A DNA stretch of 64,000 bases from Verrucomicrobiota bacterium (GTDB lineage: Bacteria > Verrucomicrobiota > Verrucomicrobiia > Limisphaerales > JADJPG01). A program made the translations under genes and the position numbers. Below, one piece after another: positions 53,859-63,500 of this stretch. The number at the start of each line of letters is the position of its first letter. Position 1 is the first letter of the stretch. Location: NCBI GenBank assembly GCA_016713365.1, contig JADJPG010000045.1, positions 3,358 to 67,357 of the forward strand, read 5' to 3'. The notes beneath the pieces are model-generated. The model was not told the DNA's origin and ran no database searches. It saw only the letters and a list, made by a program, of their open reading frames with translations.

Positions 53859-55985
53859 ATGATTAAACGCTTCTTTCGCTGGCTTCTGGAGGTGCTCTTC
53901 GACTTTCGCGCCTACAACGTCGAGGTGCTGAAGACGCCGGGGCCGGTGCTTCTCGTCCCTAATCACACGTCGTGGGTCGACTGGTTGTTCCTCGTCGTCA
54001 CGCTGGATGACGACTGGCGGTTCGTGGTCTCCAGCACATCGGCGGAGACGAGCTGGGTGCATCGGAAGATCATGATCAATAACCGGAGCTTTCCGGTGGA
54101 TACCTCCTCGCCCTACGCCGCCAAGCGCATGGCGGAGTATTTGCAGAAGAACGGCCGCCTGGTGCTCTTCGCGGAAGGCCGGCTCTCGCGCACGGGCTGC
54201 CTGATGAAGCTGTTCGATGGGACCGGCTTCCTCCTGCACAAGACGAACGCGAAGGTCATTACGTGCTTCCTCCGGGGCGCGCATCGTCTGCCGTTCTCGC
54301 CGAACAAGGATCGCAAGCGTTTGTTCCCCGTGGTGACGGCGCATTTCAGCGACGTGCTGACACCGCCGCATCTGGTTCATCTCTCCACGACCCAATCGCG
54401 CACCATTCTCACGAACTGGCTGCGCGACAAAATGATTCTCCAAAACTTCGAGACGGAGATGAAGTTCGGTCCGGCCACCGTGCCGGAAGCGGTTCTCGCC
54501 ACGGCGCGGACGAAACCCAAGCACGTCGTGCTGGAGGATATCTCGGCAAAGGTCCCGTATCGCCGGCTGTTGATTGGCGCGTGTCTGCTCGGCGAACAGT
54601 TCGAGCGCCACATCGCGCCGGAACAACGGCGTGTCGGCGTGCTGTTGCCAAACGTGAACGGCACACCCGTCACGCTTCTCGGCTTGTGGACGCTCGGGAA
54701 AGTTCCCGCGTTGCTCAACTACTCGACTGGCGCGGCGGTGATGGTTGCGTGCTGTCAGCTGGCGGGGTTGAAGCAGGTGATCACGTCGCGGGCGTTCGTG
54801 GAGAAGGCGAAGCTGAAGCTCGAGCCGCTCGTTCAGGCTGGAGTGGAGCTGCTGTATCTTGAGGATTTGCGGACGAAGATTTCCGGTCGCGACAAACTGC
54901 GCGCACTGATTCGGGTGAGGTTCGATTCGGACACGATTCTCAAGACGCTCATCGCGCCGGAGGACACCGCCGCGATTTTGTTCACCAGCGGCTCGGAAGG
55001 TGTGCCGAAGGGCGTCGAGCTGACGCACAAGAACATCCTCGCGAACATCCGGCAAATGCTGGCGGTGTGCGATTTACAGGACTGGGATCGGTTCTTCAAT
55101 GCGCTGCCTATCTTCCACAGCTTCGGCCTGACGATCGGAACGCTGTTGCCGATGGTGCGCGGCTGTTACGTGATGCTCTATCCGTCGCCGCTGCACTATC
55201 GCGTGGTGCCGACGGCATTTTATCACAGGGACGCGACCATCATGCTGGGGACGGGCACATTCCTGAACGGCTACGCGCGCAAGGCGCACGCGCTGGACTG
55301 GCGCAGCCTGCGCTACATGTTCGCGGGGGCGGAGAAGCTGCAGGACGCCACGGCGTCCACGTGGGCGCAGAAGTTCGGCGTGCGCGTGCTGGAAGGTTAC
55401 GGCGCGACGGAATGCAGCCCGTGCATCAGTGGGAACACGCCCTTGCGACCCAAGCATGGCACGGCGGGCATGTTCCTGCCGGGGATCGAATACCGTCTCG
55501 AACCGGTGGAAGGCGTGGCGGAAGGCGGCCGGCTCTTTGTGCGCGGTCCGAATGTGATGCGTGGTTACCTGAATCCGGAAGCGAACGCGACGTTCCAGAA
55601 GCTGGGCGGCTGGTATGACACCGGTGACATCGCCAAGGTGGACGACGACGGCTTTGTCCACATTCTCGGACGCCTGAAGCGCTTCGCCAAGATCAGCGGC
55701 GAGATGGTGAGCCTCACCGCCGTGGAGGAAGCGCTGGCGGGAGCGTTCCCGCAATATGGATTGCGCTTTCAAGTCGCCGTCGTGAGCAAGCCGGACGTGG
55801 ACAAGGGTGAGATTCTGATCGCGGTGGCGAATGATTCGCGCCTGCAAATGGACGAAATCCGGGCTGTGATCCGCTCGAAAGGCCTCCCGAATCTCTGCGT
55901 GCCGCGCGAGTTGAAGTTCATTCGGGAGATTCCGAAGCTCGGCACCGGCAAGGTGAACCATCGGGAGCTGCAGGCTCTGGTGTGA
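53859..55985 (+). CDS. Bifunctional acyltransferase / AMP-dependent acyl ligase
   Basis: A 708-residue protein. The N-terminal PlsC-type acyltransferase domain (about 1-205) has NHTSWVD at 35-41 and EGRLSRTG at about 109. The AMP-forming ligase domain (about 215-708) has LFTSGSEGVPKGVELTHKN at about 373, GYGATECSPC, GWYDTGDIAKVDDDGFVHIL and the C-terminal lysine in GTGKVNHRELQ. The fusion resembles Aas (lysophospholipid acyltransferase/acyl-ACP synthetase), but without the N-terminal transporter domain of some relatives. It should activate fatty acids with ATP and acylate a lipid. It lies alone between the DUF1501 and aldolase genes. The start MIKRFFRWLLEVLFDF gives a short membrane-facing amphipathic segment. 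Confidence 0.88.
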   Translation: MIKRFFRWLLEVLFDFRAYNVEVLKTPGPVLLVPNHTSWVDWLFLVVTLDDDWRFVVSSTSAETSWVHRKIMINNRSFPVDTSSPYAAKRMAEYLQKNGRLVLFAEGRLSRTGCLMKLFDGTGFLLHKTNAKVITCFLRGAHRLPFSPNKDRKRLFPVVTAHFSDVLTPPHLVHLSTTQSRTILTNWLRDKMILQNFETEMKFGPATVPEAVLATARTKPKHVVLEDISAKVPYRRLLIGACLLGEQFERHIAPEQRRVGVLLPNVNGTPVTLLGLWTLGKVPALLNYSTGAAVMVACCQLAGLKQVITSRAFVEKAKLKLEPLVQAGVELLYLEDLRTKISGRDKLRALIRVRFDSDTILKTLIAPEDTAAILFTSGSEGVPKGVELTHKNILANIRQMLAVCDLQDWDRFFNALPIFHSFGLTIGTLLPMVRGCYVMLYPSPLHYRVVPTAFYHRDATIMLGTGTFLNGYARKAHALDWRSLRYMFAGAEKLQDATASTWAQKFGVRVLEGYGATECSPCISGNTPLRPKHGTAGMFLPGIEYRLEPVEGVAEGGRLFVRGPNVMRGYLNPEANATFQKLGGWYDTGDIAKVDDDGFVHILGRLKRFAKISGEMVSLTAVEEALAGAFPQYGLRFQVAVVSKPDVDKGEILIAVANDSRLQMDEIRAVIRSKGLPNLCVPRELKFIREIPKLGTGKVNHRELQALV

Positions 55986-56163
55986 GGTGGGGACGGGCTT
56001 CGGCCTTACCCGGACTTGCTCTTGAACCGGAAAAAACCGGTGCATTCGCGGGGTTTTGATGACCCTTTTGTCACCGAATTTTTGTTTCCTTTTGGTCTTT
56101 GGTTCCTAATATCGCCCCTTGCTTGCGGGTGCATCGCAAGTCCTGACCCAGAAAATACCAAAT

Positions 56164-57126
56164 ATGCCACTGACACACACAAAAGACCTGTTCGCGAAAG
56201 CGCTCAAAGGCAAATACGCCCTCGGTGCTTTCAACGTCAACAACATGGAACTGATCCAGGCCATCGTTGAAGCCTGCGAAGAGGAAAAAGCGCCACTCAT
56301 CCTCCAGATTTCCAAGGGCGCCCGGCAATACGCCAACCCAGTTTACCTCAAGAAGCTCATCGAAGCCGCGGTCAGCCTGAGCAATATTCCGATCGCAGTG
56401 CATTTGGATCACGGCGACTCCTTTGAAGCGTGCAAGGAATGTATCGATGAAGGTTTCACCAGCGTGATGATTGACGCCTCGCACGAGTGCTTCGAGAAGA
56501 ACGTCGAGATTACCCGCAAGGTCGTCGAATACGCCCACAAGCATAACTGCTCCGTGGAATCCGAGCTCGGCCATCTCGTTGGCGCGCAGTTCGACGAAGG
56601 TGAAGAAGGCGGCGCCCACTCCACCAGCGGCCACTACACCAACCCCGAGGAAGCGGTCAAATTCGTCAAGGAAACCGGCTGCGACTCCCTCGCCATCGCC
56701 ATCGGCAACAGCCACGGCGCTTACAAATTCAAGGGCGAACAACACCTCGATCTCGAACGCCTCAAGCTCATCAAGAAGGCGCTCATGGACGCCGGCATGG
56801 GCGATTATCCGCTCGTGTTGCACGGTGCCTCCAGCGTGCCGCAACAATATGCCGACGACATCAACAAGTACGGCGGCAACATGCCCGACACCAAGGGCGT
56901 GCCGGAAGCCGACATCGAAGTCGCGCGCCGGGTGGGTTGCACCAAGGTCAATATTGATACTGACCTCCGCATGGCCATGACCGCCGCCATCCGAAAAGTG
57001 TTTGCGACGAACCCGAAGGAATTCGATCCGCGCAAATACCTCGGCCCGGCCCGCACCGCGGTGAAGGACCTCGTCCGCCACAAGGTGAAGAACGTCCTCT
57101 GCTGCGCCGGTCACGCTTTTGACTGA
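56164..57126 (+). CDS. fba: Class II fructose-bisphosphate aldolase
   Basis: A 320-residue zinc-dependent aldolase of glycolysis/gluconeogenesis that splits fructose-1,6-bisphosphate into DHAP and glyceraldehyde-3-phosphate. Family features: GAFNVNNMELIQAIVEA near the N-terminus, metal/catalytic IAVHLDHGDSFE (about 76-87), VESELGHLVGAQ, IGNSHGAYKFKG, LVLHGASSVPQQY and INIDTDLRMAM-like VNIDTDLRMAMTA. The start was set at 56164 (MPLTHTKDLFAKAL). The upstream 15 codons of the longer frame have no family counterpart. A strong terminator follows 35 bp after the stop. Confidence 0.95.
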   Translation: MPLTHTKDLFAKALKGKYALGAFNVNNMELIQAIVEACEEEKAPLILQISKGARQYANPVYLKKLIEAAVSLSNIPIAVHLDHGDSFEACKECIDEGFTSVMIDASHECFEKNVEITRKVVEYAHKHNCSVESELGHLVGAQFDEGEEGGAHSTSGHYTNPEEAVKFVKETGCDSLAIAIGNSHGAYKFKGEQHLDLERLKLIKKALMDAGMGDYPLVLHGASSVPQQYADDINKYGGNMPDTKGVPEADIEVARRVGCTKVNIDTDLRMAMTAAIRKVFATNPKEFDPRKYLGPARTAVKDLVRHKVKNVLCCAGHAFD

Positions 57127-57160
57127 TCATCAGCGCATCCGCGAAGAAACCTTTGCAACG

Positions 57161-57192
57161 CCCGCGAGTCCGGCAACGGCTCGCGGGTTTTT
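57161..57192 (+). terminator. Rho-independent terminator of the aldolase gene
   Basis: CCCGCGAG (57161-57168) pairs perfectly with CTCGCGGG (57180-57187), with an 11-base loop, followed directly by TTTTTCTTT. It lies 35 bp after the aldolase stop and just before the convergent ABC permease gene. Confidence 0.92.
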
Positions 57193-57222
57193 CTTTCCAA
57201 CGTGCCGCCGGCAGCACGCTCG

Positions 57223-57765
57223 TCACGCCTCGGAGCGCAGGATTGCCAGCGGCGGATGAGTCATCACGCCGCGGTTCATGAGGAAGCCCGTGACCACGGT
57301 CAGCGTCGGCACGGCGACGAGTGCGACCAGCAGCGGCAGCACGGTTGGCGCGAAGCTGGCCTTGAAGACGAACACGGAAATCGCCCACGCCGCGCCCGTC
57401 GCCAGCAAGCCACCCGTCAACGCCGACAACAATCCCAGCGCGGCATACTCGACGAACAACACGCGGAAAATCTGCTGGCGCGACGCACCGAGCGTTCGGA
57501 GCAGAATGCTTTCCTGCACGCGCTGGAAACGCCCGGTCACCAACGCGCCCACGAGAACCAGCAGTCCGGTCGCCACCGTGAACATCGCCATGAACCGAAC
57601 CACGAACGCGATCTGTTCGAGGATGGTGTCGAGCGTTCGCAGGATTAACGTCAGGTCGATGGCGGACACGCTGGGGAATTCGCTCACCATTTCGCGCTGC
57701 AACAGTGCGGATTCCTCGCTGGATTTCACGCGCGACCAGCACATGCATTGACGGTGCGTCCTCAA
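57223..57765 (-). CDS. ABC transporter permease (FtsX-like), C-terminal part of the frameshifted gene
   Basis: The final piece of the permease that begins at 59782. In this frame the sequence reads RVKSSEESALLQREMVSEFP, then SVSAIDLTLILRTLDTILEQ, and continues through membrane segments (FVVRFMAMFTVATGLLVLVG, LLSALTGGLLATGAAWAISV, LPLLVALVAVPTLTVVTGFL) to NRGVMTHPPLAILRSEA, the normal FtsX-type ending. The apparent start at 57765 is out of frame for the first dozen residues. Confidence 0.8.
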   Translation of the reverse strand: MRTHRQCMCWSRVKSSEESALLQREMVSEFPSVSAIDLTLILRTLDTILEQIAFVVRFMAMFTVATGLLVLVGALVTGRFQRVQESILLRTLGASRQQIFRVLFVEYAALGLLSALTGGLLATGAAWAISVFVFKASFAPTVLPLLVALVAVPTLTVVTGFLMNRGVMTHPPLAILRSEA

Positions 57766-59782
57766 GTGCGCCGGGCGGGAACACCACGAAGAAGTTCGGC
57801 TGCACGCGGCGCCAGTCCACTTCGCGCAGGCTGACCACGCGTGTCTTCATCGGCACGCCCTGCACGTCCCAAATGACTTCGTCGCCCAGACCGATCTGCA
57901 GTTCCTTGGCGATGCCGTCTTCGACCGAAATGGGAATGACGTCGGTGCCGTTTGTCTTCAGAGGCCACGTGCCGGCGATCAACTTCTCGCTGTCGCGCAG
58001 GCGGTCGCTGTAGGTGCATCGATACTCGCGGCGCAACGTCCAGTTCGGAATGCCGCTGTTCTTGTTGGTGAGAATGGATTCCACCGTTCGACCCTTCAGC
58101 GAGTTCAATCGCATCGTCACGATGGGCGCCTCGTCGAGTATCGGCAGCTTCAGCGAGTGAACGAGATTGCTCACGCCCTCGCGCTGGTCGGGTTGGATGT
58201 CGAAGAGGATCGCGTTCGGCTGATCTTTGCGATCGGACGAGATGAGCTGCGTCAGCAAGGTCTGCTGCACGAGATACAAGCTCGACATCAGGAACGTCCC
58301 GAGCCCGAGCGAGAGCAGCAGCAACAGCGTGCGGTTGTTCGGGCGATGCAAGTTCGCGAGACCTTGCCGGACGGTGAACGGCGCGTTGGCCGGGGTGAAC
58401 TTTCGCGTCGCCACGATCAAGCCTTTCGCCGTGGCCGCGAGCAGGGCGAACACCAGCGCCAGCCCGCCGGCGAAGCCAAGTCCCACGCGCCAGTCGCGGC
58501 CTTGGGTGAGCGCGAAGCCGAGGACGCCAGCCGCGAGCGCACCGGCCACGATCCAGGTCAACGGGTCGCGGCTGCTGGTTTGCGAGCCCGCTGAGACGCG
58601 AATGGCGGCGAGCGGCGAGACGCGTCGCACCGCCAGCAGCGGCAGCAGCGCGAACAGCAAACAGATGAAAAAGCCAATCGACATCGCGCGCGCCACGGCC
58701 CACCACGACGTGCGAAACTCGAACTCGAACGGAATGAGATCAGCGAGCACCTGCGGAAGTGCCGCTTGAATCGCGACACCGAGAACCGCTCCCAGCAGCG
58801 CGCCGAACAAGCCCAGCGCCATGCCTTGCGCGACATAGACGGCGAACGTTTGAGCGATGGAACCGCCGAGGCAGCGCAGCACGGCGACGGTGCCGAGCTT
58901 CTGCTTCACGTGAACGTGGATCGCACTGGCCACGCCAACGCCACCCAGCAACAGCGCGATGAACCCGACGAGGTTGAGGTACGAATACAGATTGTCCATC
59001 GAACGCCCGAGGTCGCGCTTGCGATCTTCGACCGTGTTGTGCGTCAGGCGATTCTCGTCGAACTTCGTCTTGAGCTTCTCGACCAGCTTCTGCGCGTCGA
59101 CGGTCTCCGGCAGTTTGAACGACACGCGATGCCGGGCGAGGCTGCCTTCGCGCAGCAAGCCGGTGCTCGGCAGATCCGACATGGGCAGGTAAACGCGCGG
59201 AGCAATCGTCGCGAAGATTACAGTTTCGCCCGGCACCTTGAGGAGGCTGCCAGCCACGCGGGTGGTCAGTTCACCTAGCTTGATGGTATCGCCGACCTTG
59301 GCATTGAACTGCGTGAGCAGGCTTTGCTCGACGAGCGCGCCGCCACCCTTGCGAAAAGCTTCCGCCGCCGTGGGCGGATCCGTTTCCAGCGCGCCGTAAA
59401 ATGGGAAACGTCCGTCCAGCGCCCTCACTTGCACGAGCCGCGCTCCGGCGGGATTCACGAAATGAATCATCGAGGGAAACGATACTTCGCGCGATTGCTC
59501 GCCGCCGATCTCGGTGAACATCTTCTCTTCTTCGGCGGTGAACGTGTGTCGCGAGCCGATAACGAGATCCGCGCCAAGCAGGCTCTTGGCTTGTTCCTCA
59601 AGCGCCCGTTCCAAATTGACGCCGAGCGAACCGATGGCCGTGAGCGCCGCGATGCCGAGCACGATGGAGCAGGAAAAGAAGAGAAGCCGTCGTCGGCTCG
59701 CGCGGCTGTCGCGCCACGCCATCAGCCACGTCCACGACGAGAAGAGATGGCCGAGGAGATTCGGTGAAGTCGGGTTGCTCAT
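57730..59782 (-). CDS. ABC transporter permease (FtsX-like), main part (frameshifted)
   Basis: About 680 residues before the break. First membrane segment LLFFSCSIVLGIAALTAIGS (about 32-51), then a large extracytoplasmic domain, then FtsX-type segments (FIALLLGGVGVASAIHV, a long AVLRCLGGSIAQTFAVYVAQ stretch, MSIGFFICLLFALLPLLAVR) and a second periplasmic region. Near 57730 the frame breaks: HVLVA should run into RVKSSEESALL in the next frame. The change fits one extra base or two missing bases. The uncorrected frame runs on to 56948 antisense to the aldolase gene and is not real there. With the ATPase gene 5 bp upstream it forms a YbbA/YbbP- or LolCDE-like exporter acting on lipids or lipoproteins. 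Confidence 0.85.
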
Positions 59783-59786
59783 CGTG

Positions 59787-60467
59787 CTATTCCCCGTTCA
59801 CCACCGCACCACCCTTCAGGCGAATGACCCGCTGGGTTCGCCGGGCGAGTTCCATGTCGTGCGTCACCAAAACCAGCGTGGTCCCCAGACTGGCATTCAG
59901 CGCGAACAAGTTCTCGATGACCAGATGGCCCGTCTCCGCATCGAGATTTCCCGTTGGTTCATCGGCGAAGAGAACTTTGGGCCGGTTGATAAAGGCGCGC
60001 GCCAGCGCCACGCGCTGCTGTTCGCCGCCGGAAAGTTGGGACGGGTAATGGCCGAGGCGTTGACCGAGGCCGACGCGTTCCAGCAATCGCACCGCTTCAT
60101 CGCGCACCAGTTTCTGGCCGCGCAATTCGAGCGGCACCATCACGTTCTCCACCGCCGTGAGCGTCGGGATGAGCTGAAAATTCTGGAACACGAACCCCAC
60201 GGATTCGTTGCGCACCTGCGCGCGGCCGTCCTCGCCCAGCGCGCCGAGGTTGGTGCCAGCGAGGTGGACTTCACCGGAAGTCGGCTGATCGAGACCCGCA
60301 CAGAGCCCGAGCAACGTCGTCTTGCCGCTCCCCGACGGCCCGACGATCGCGCACGAGGAGCCGGACTCAATCTGAAAGCTAATGTCCTTCACCACGGTCA
60401 GCATGCCGCTGCCGTTCGGATAGCTCTTCGTCAGCTGTTTTACTTCGAGGATAACGCTCGGATTCAC
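59787..60467 (-). CDS. ABC transporter ATP-binding protein (LolD/YbbA-like)
   Basis: About 226 residues. Walker A GPSGSGKTTLL, Q-loop FVFQNFQLIPTLTAVENVMV, signature LSGGEQQRVALARAF, Walker B VLFADEPTGNLD and H-loop VTHDMELARR are complete and place it in the LolD/MacB/YbbA group. It ends 5 bp before the FtsX-like permease, so the two form one exporter. The start is uncertain: GTG at 60467 (VNPSVILEVKQLTKSY) or TTG at 60503. I prefer the first because the upstream residues are not conserved. Confidence 0.93.
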   Translation of the reverse strand: MNPSVILEVKQLTKSYPNGSGMLTVVKDISFQIESGSSCAIVGPSGSGKTTLLGLCAGLDQPTSGEVHLAGTNLGALGEDGRAQVRNESVGFVFQNFQLIPTLTAVENVMVPLELRGQKLVRDEAVRLLERVGLGQRLGHYPSQLSGGEQQRVALARAFINRPKVLFADEPTGNLDAETGHLVIENLFALNASLGTTLVLVTHDMELARRTQRVIRLKGGAVVNGE

Positions 60468-60594
60468 GCGCTCCAGTGTTGTGTGCGATCCCGGTGCGGT
60501 CAAACGGTAAGCAGTCGTGGAGGCTGCGTTCGACGTTCGGAAGACGCTCGCCTTGCTTCGCGGCGATTTGTAAGTTCTCCGGAACGTTCACCGC

Positions 60595-63500
60595 ATGTCG
60601 CGCCCGCCGCAAACCAGACGCTTTGTTCGACTCGCGAACACCATCGCCTTGCTCGTGGCGATGCCGGTTGCTGTCACGGCGGCGGAGTGGCAGGCGCAGC
60701 CCGGCGCCCGCTCGCTCGCGGTGGAATTTGGCACCGACGGCGCGCCCGGTTTCTCCGTGATGCGACCAGAAGCCACCGGACTCGCGTTCACCAATCCCAT
60801 TCCGCCGTCGCGTCACTACACCAACCAGATCCTCCTCAACGGTTCAGGCGTCGCGGCTGGCGATATTGATGGCGATGGTTGGTCCGATGTCTTCTTCGCC
60901 GGGCTGGGCGGCAGCAGCGCGCTGTTTCGCAACGAAGGCAACTGGAAGTTTCGCAACGTCACCGCCGAGGCCGGGCTCAGCATCGTCGCCAAGCTGGACG
61001 CCACCGGCACGGCGTTCGCGGATCTAGACGGCGATGGCGATCTGGATCTGATCGTGAACTCCGTCGGCCAGGGCACGCATCTCTTCGTGAACGACGGGCG
61101 GGGGAAGTTCGCGACTCCGGCGGTGGACGCCGTTTTGAATCGCGGTTCGTGTGGCAGCTCGCTGGCGATCGCGGATGTCAATGGCGACGGTGCGCTTGAT
61201 CTTTACGTCGCAAATTATCGCACCTCGACGATTCGCGATCTCCCCGGCGCGCGGTTCACCATTTCCACCATCGACGGCAAGCCGGTGCCGACGGCGTTCG
61301 GCGGACGTCCGTTGACCGCGCCGGATCTGACCAATCGTTTTGCGTTCCGGTTCAAGGCCGGGGCTGGCGGCGGCGGACAGGTCTTCCACGACGAGATTGG
61401 CGAGGCCGACGTGTTCTATCGCAACGCGGGCGGCGGAAGGTTTGTCGCGGTGCCGTTCGATTCCGGTGCGTTCCGCGACGAACAGGGACAACCGCTCGCC
61501 GGGCCGCTCCACGAATGGGGATTGAGCGTGATGCTGCGCGACTTCAATGGCGACGGCGCGCCGGACTTGTATGTCTGCAACGACTTCTCCACGCCGGATC
61601 GCTTTTGGATCAACGACGGCCGGGGAACCTTCCGCGCCGCGCCGGCTCACGCGCTGCGGCAGACGAGCCTTTCCACAATGGCCGTCGACGTCGCGGATGT
61701 GAACCGCGACGGCTTCGATGATTTCTTCACTGCCGACATGCTCAGCCGTGAGCACTGGCGACGGCTGGTGCAGAAGAACGAGCCGAATCCAAACATCCAT
61801 CTCTTCGCCGACGTCGCGAGCCGCCCGCAGTCACCGCGCAACATGCTCCAGCTCGGGCGCGGCGATGGGACGTTCGCGGAAGCGGCTCAACTTGCCGGAC
61901 TGGAAGGCGCCGAGTGGGCGTGGGCATCGATCTTTCTCGATGTGGATCTCGACGGCTTTGAAGACCTGCTTGTCGCGAATGGGTTCGAGCGCGACTACAT
62001 GAACATGGATGCGAACCGCCGCGTGAACGAAACCCGGATGCGCGGCGGCCGCAACATGACGCCCGCCGACCAGCTCGGGCTCAACCGCCTATACCCGCGC
62101 CTGAACACCGCGGACCTCGCGCTGCGCAATCTCGGCGACCTGCGCTTCGCGGACGTGTCTGCGGCGTGGGGCTTCGACGTGCGCGCGGTGTCGCAAGGGA
62201 TGTGTCTGGCCGATCTTGATAACGATGGCGACCTCGACGTGCTCATCAACAACTCGAACGATCCCGCCAGCCTGTTGCGCAACAAGACCGCTGCGCCGCG
62301 GGTCGCCATCCGGCTGAAAGGCAAGGCTCCCAACACCCGCGGCATCGGCGCGAAGATTCGTGTGCTTGGCGGCGCGGTGGCGAGTCAGAGTCAGGAAATG
62401 ATCAGCGGCGGGCGTTACCTGTCGTCGGACGATGCGATGCGCGTCTTCGCGGCGGGTTCCGCGACGAATCGGTTGACGATTGAAGTCACGTGGCGCTCGG
62501 GCGCGCGTTCCACGGTGGCGAACGCGCTGCCGAATCGCATCTACGAGATCGACGAAGCAACTGCGGTTCCGTCGCCGCGGCATGTTCCGCCCGCAGTCCA
62601 GCCGCTGTTTGAAGATGTCTCGTCGCACGTCGCGCATGTTCACGCAGCCGAATCGTTCGACGACTTCGCGCGTCAACCAATGCTGCCGAATCGATTGAGC
62701 GCGCTGGGGCCGGGCGTGAGCTGGTTCGATGTGAATAGCGACGGTTGGGACGATTTGATTCTGCCGGGCGGCAAAGGTGCGAAGCTGACGCTGTTGCTCA
62801 ACGACGGGAAGGGCGGGTTCAAACCATTCAGTGATTCTGCCTTGGAGCAATCGCTCGCGCGTTCGCAAACGGCGGTGTTGGGACATCATGTTGCGGACGG
62901 ACGCGTCGCGCTGCTGGCTGGTTCGAGCCACTACGAGGTCGGAACTTCCAATGGCCCAGTGGCGCGACGCTACGAGCTCGAGAACAAATCCGGCGCGATC
63001 CCGCGTTTCAACGTGGACGATTCCCTTCCCGGCTCGGCTGCATCGACGGGACCGCTGGCAATGGCGGATCTCGACGGCGATGGGCAGTTGGAGTTGTTCG
63101 TGGGTGGACGTTGTATGCCGGGCCGTTGGCCGGAAGTCGCGCCATCGATGCTGCTGCGGCAGGCGAACGGTCGCTGGTCGATTGACACCAACAACACGGC
63201 ACCGCTCGCGACGATGGGGTTGGTGAGCGGCGCGGTGTTCACGGATCTGGATGGCGACGGCGATGGCGAGCTGGTGCTCGCCTGCGAATGGGGTTCGCTC
63301 CGCGTGTTTCGCAACGATGCCGGCACGCTGACGGATGGGACGAAGGCGTTTGGTCTCGAGACGTTCACGGGCTGGTGGAACGGAGTGAACGCGGGAGATT
63401 TCGATGGCGATGGACGCATGGACCTCATCGCGTCGAACTGGGGACGAAACACGAAGTTCGAGCACGCGCGATCGAAGCCGCTGCGACTCTACTTCGGCGA

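Noticed and set aside
56031..56056. AAAACC ... GGTTTT stem after the acyl ligase gene
   Set aside because: The stem has only about six base pairs with a 13-base loop. It is too weak to call a terminator.
56081..56112. Possible promoter upstream of the aldolase gene (TAATAT at 56107)
   Set aside because: A -10-like box is present but no acceptable -35 box lies at the right distance.
56948..57730. Extension of the FtsX-like frame antisense to the aldolase gene
   Set aside because: The frame lost FtsX character after 57730, while the next frame continues the membrane segments. The extension is Arg/His-rich and overlaps a certain gene.
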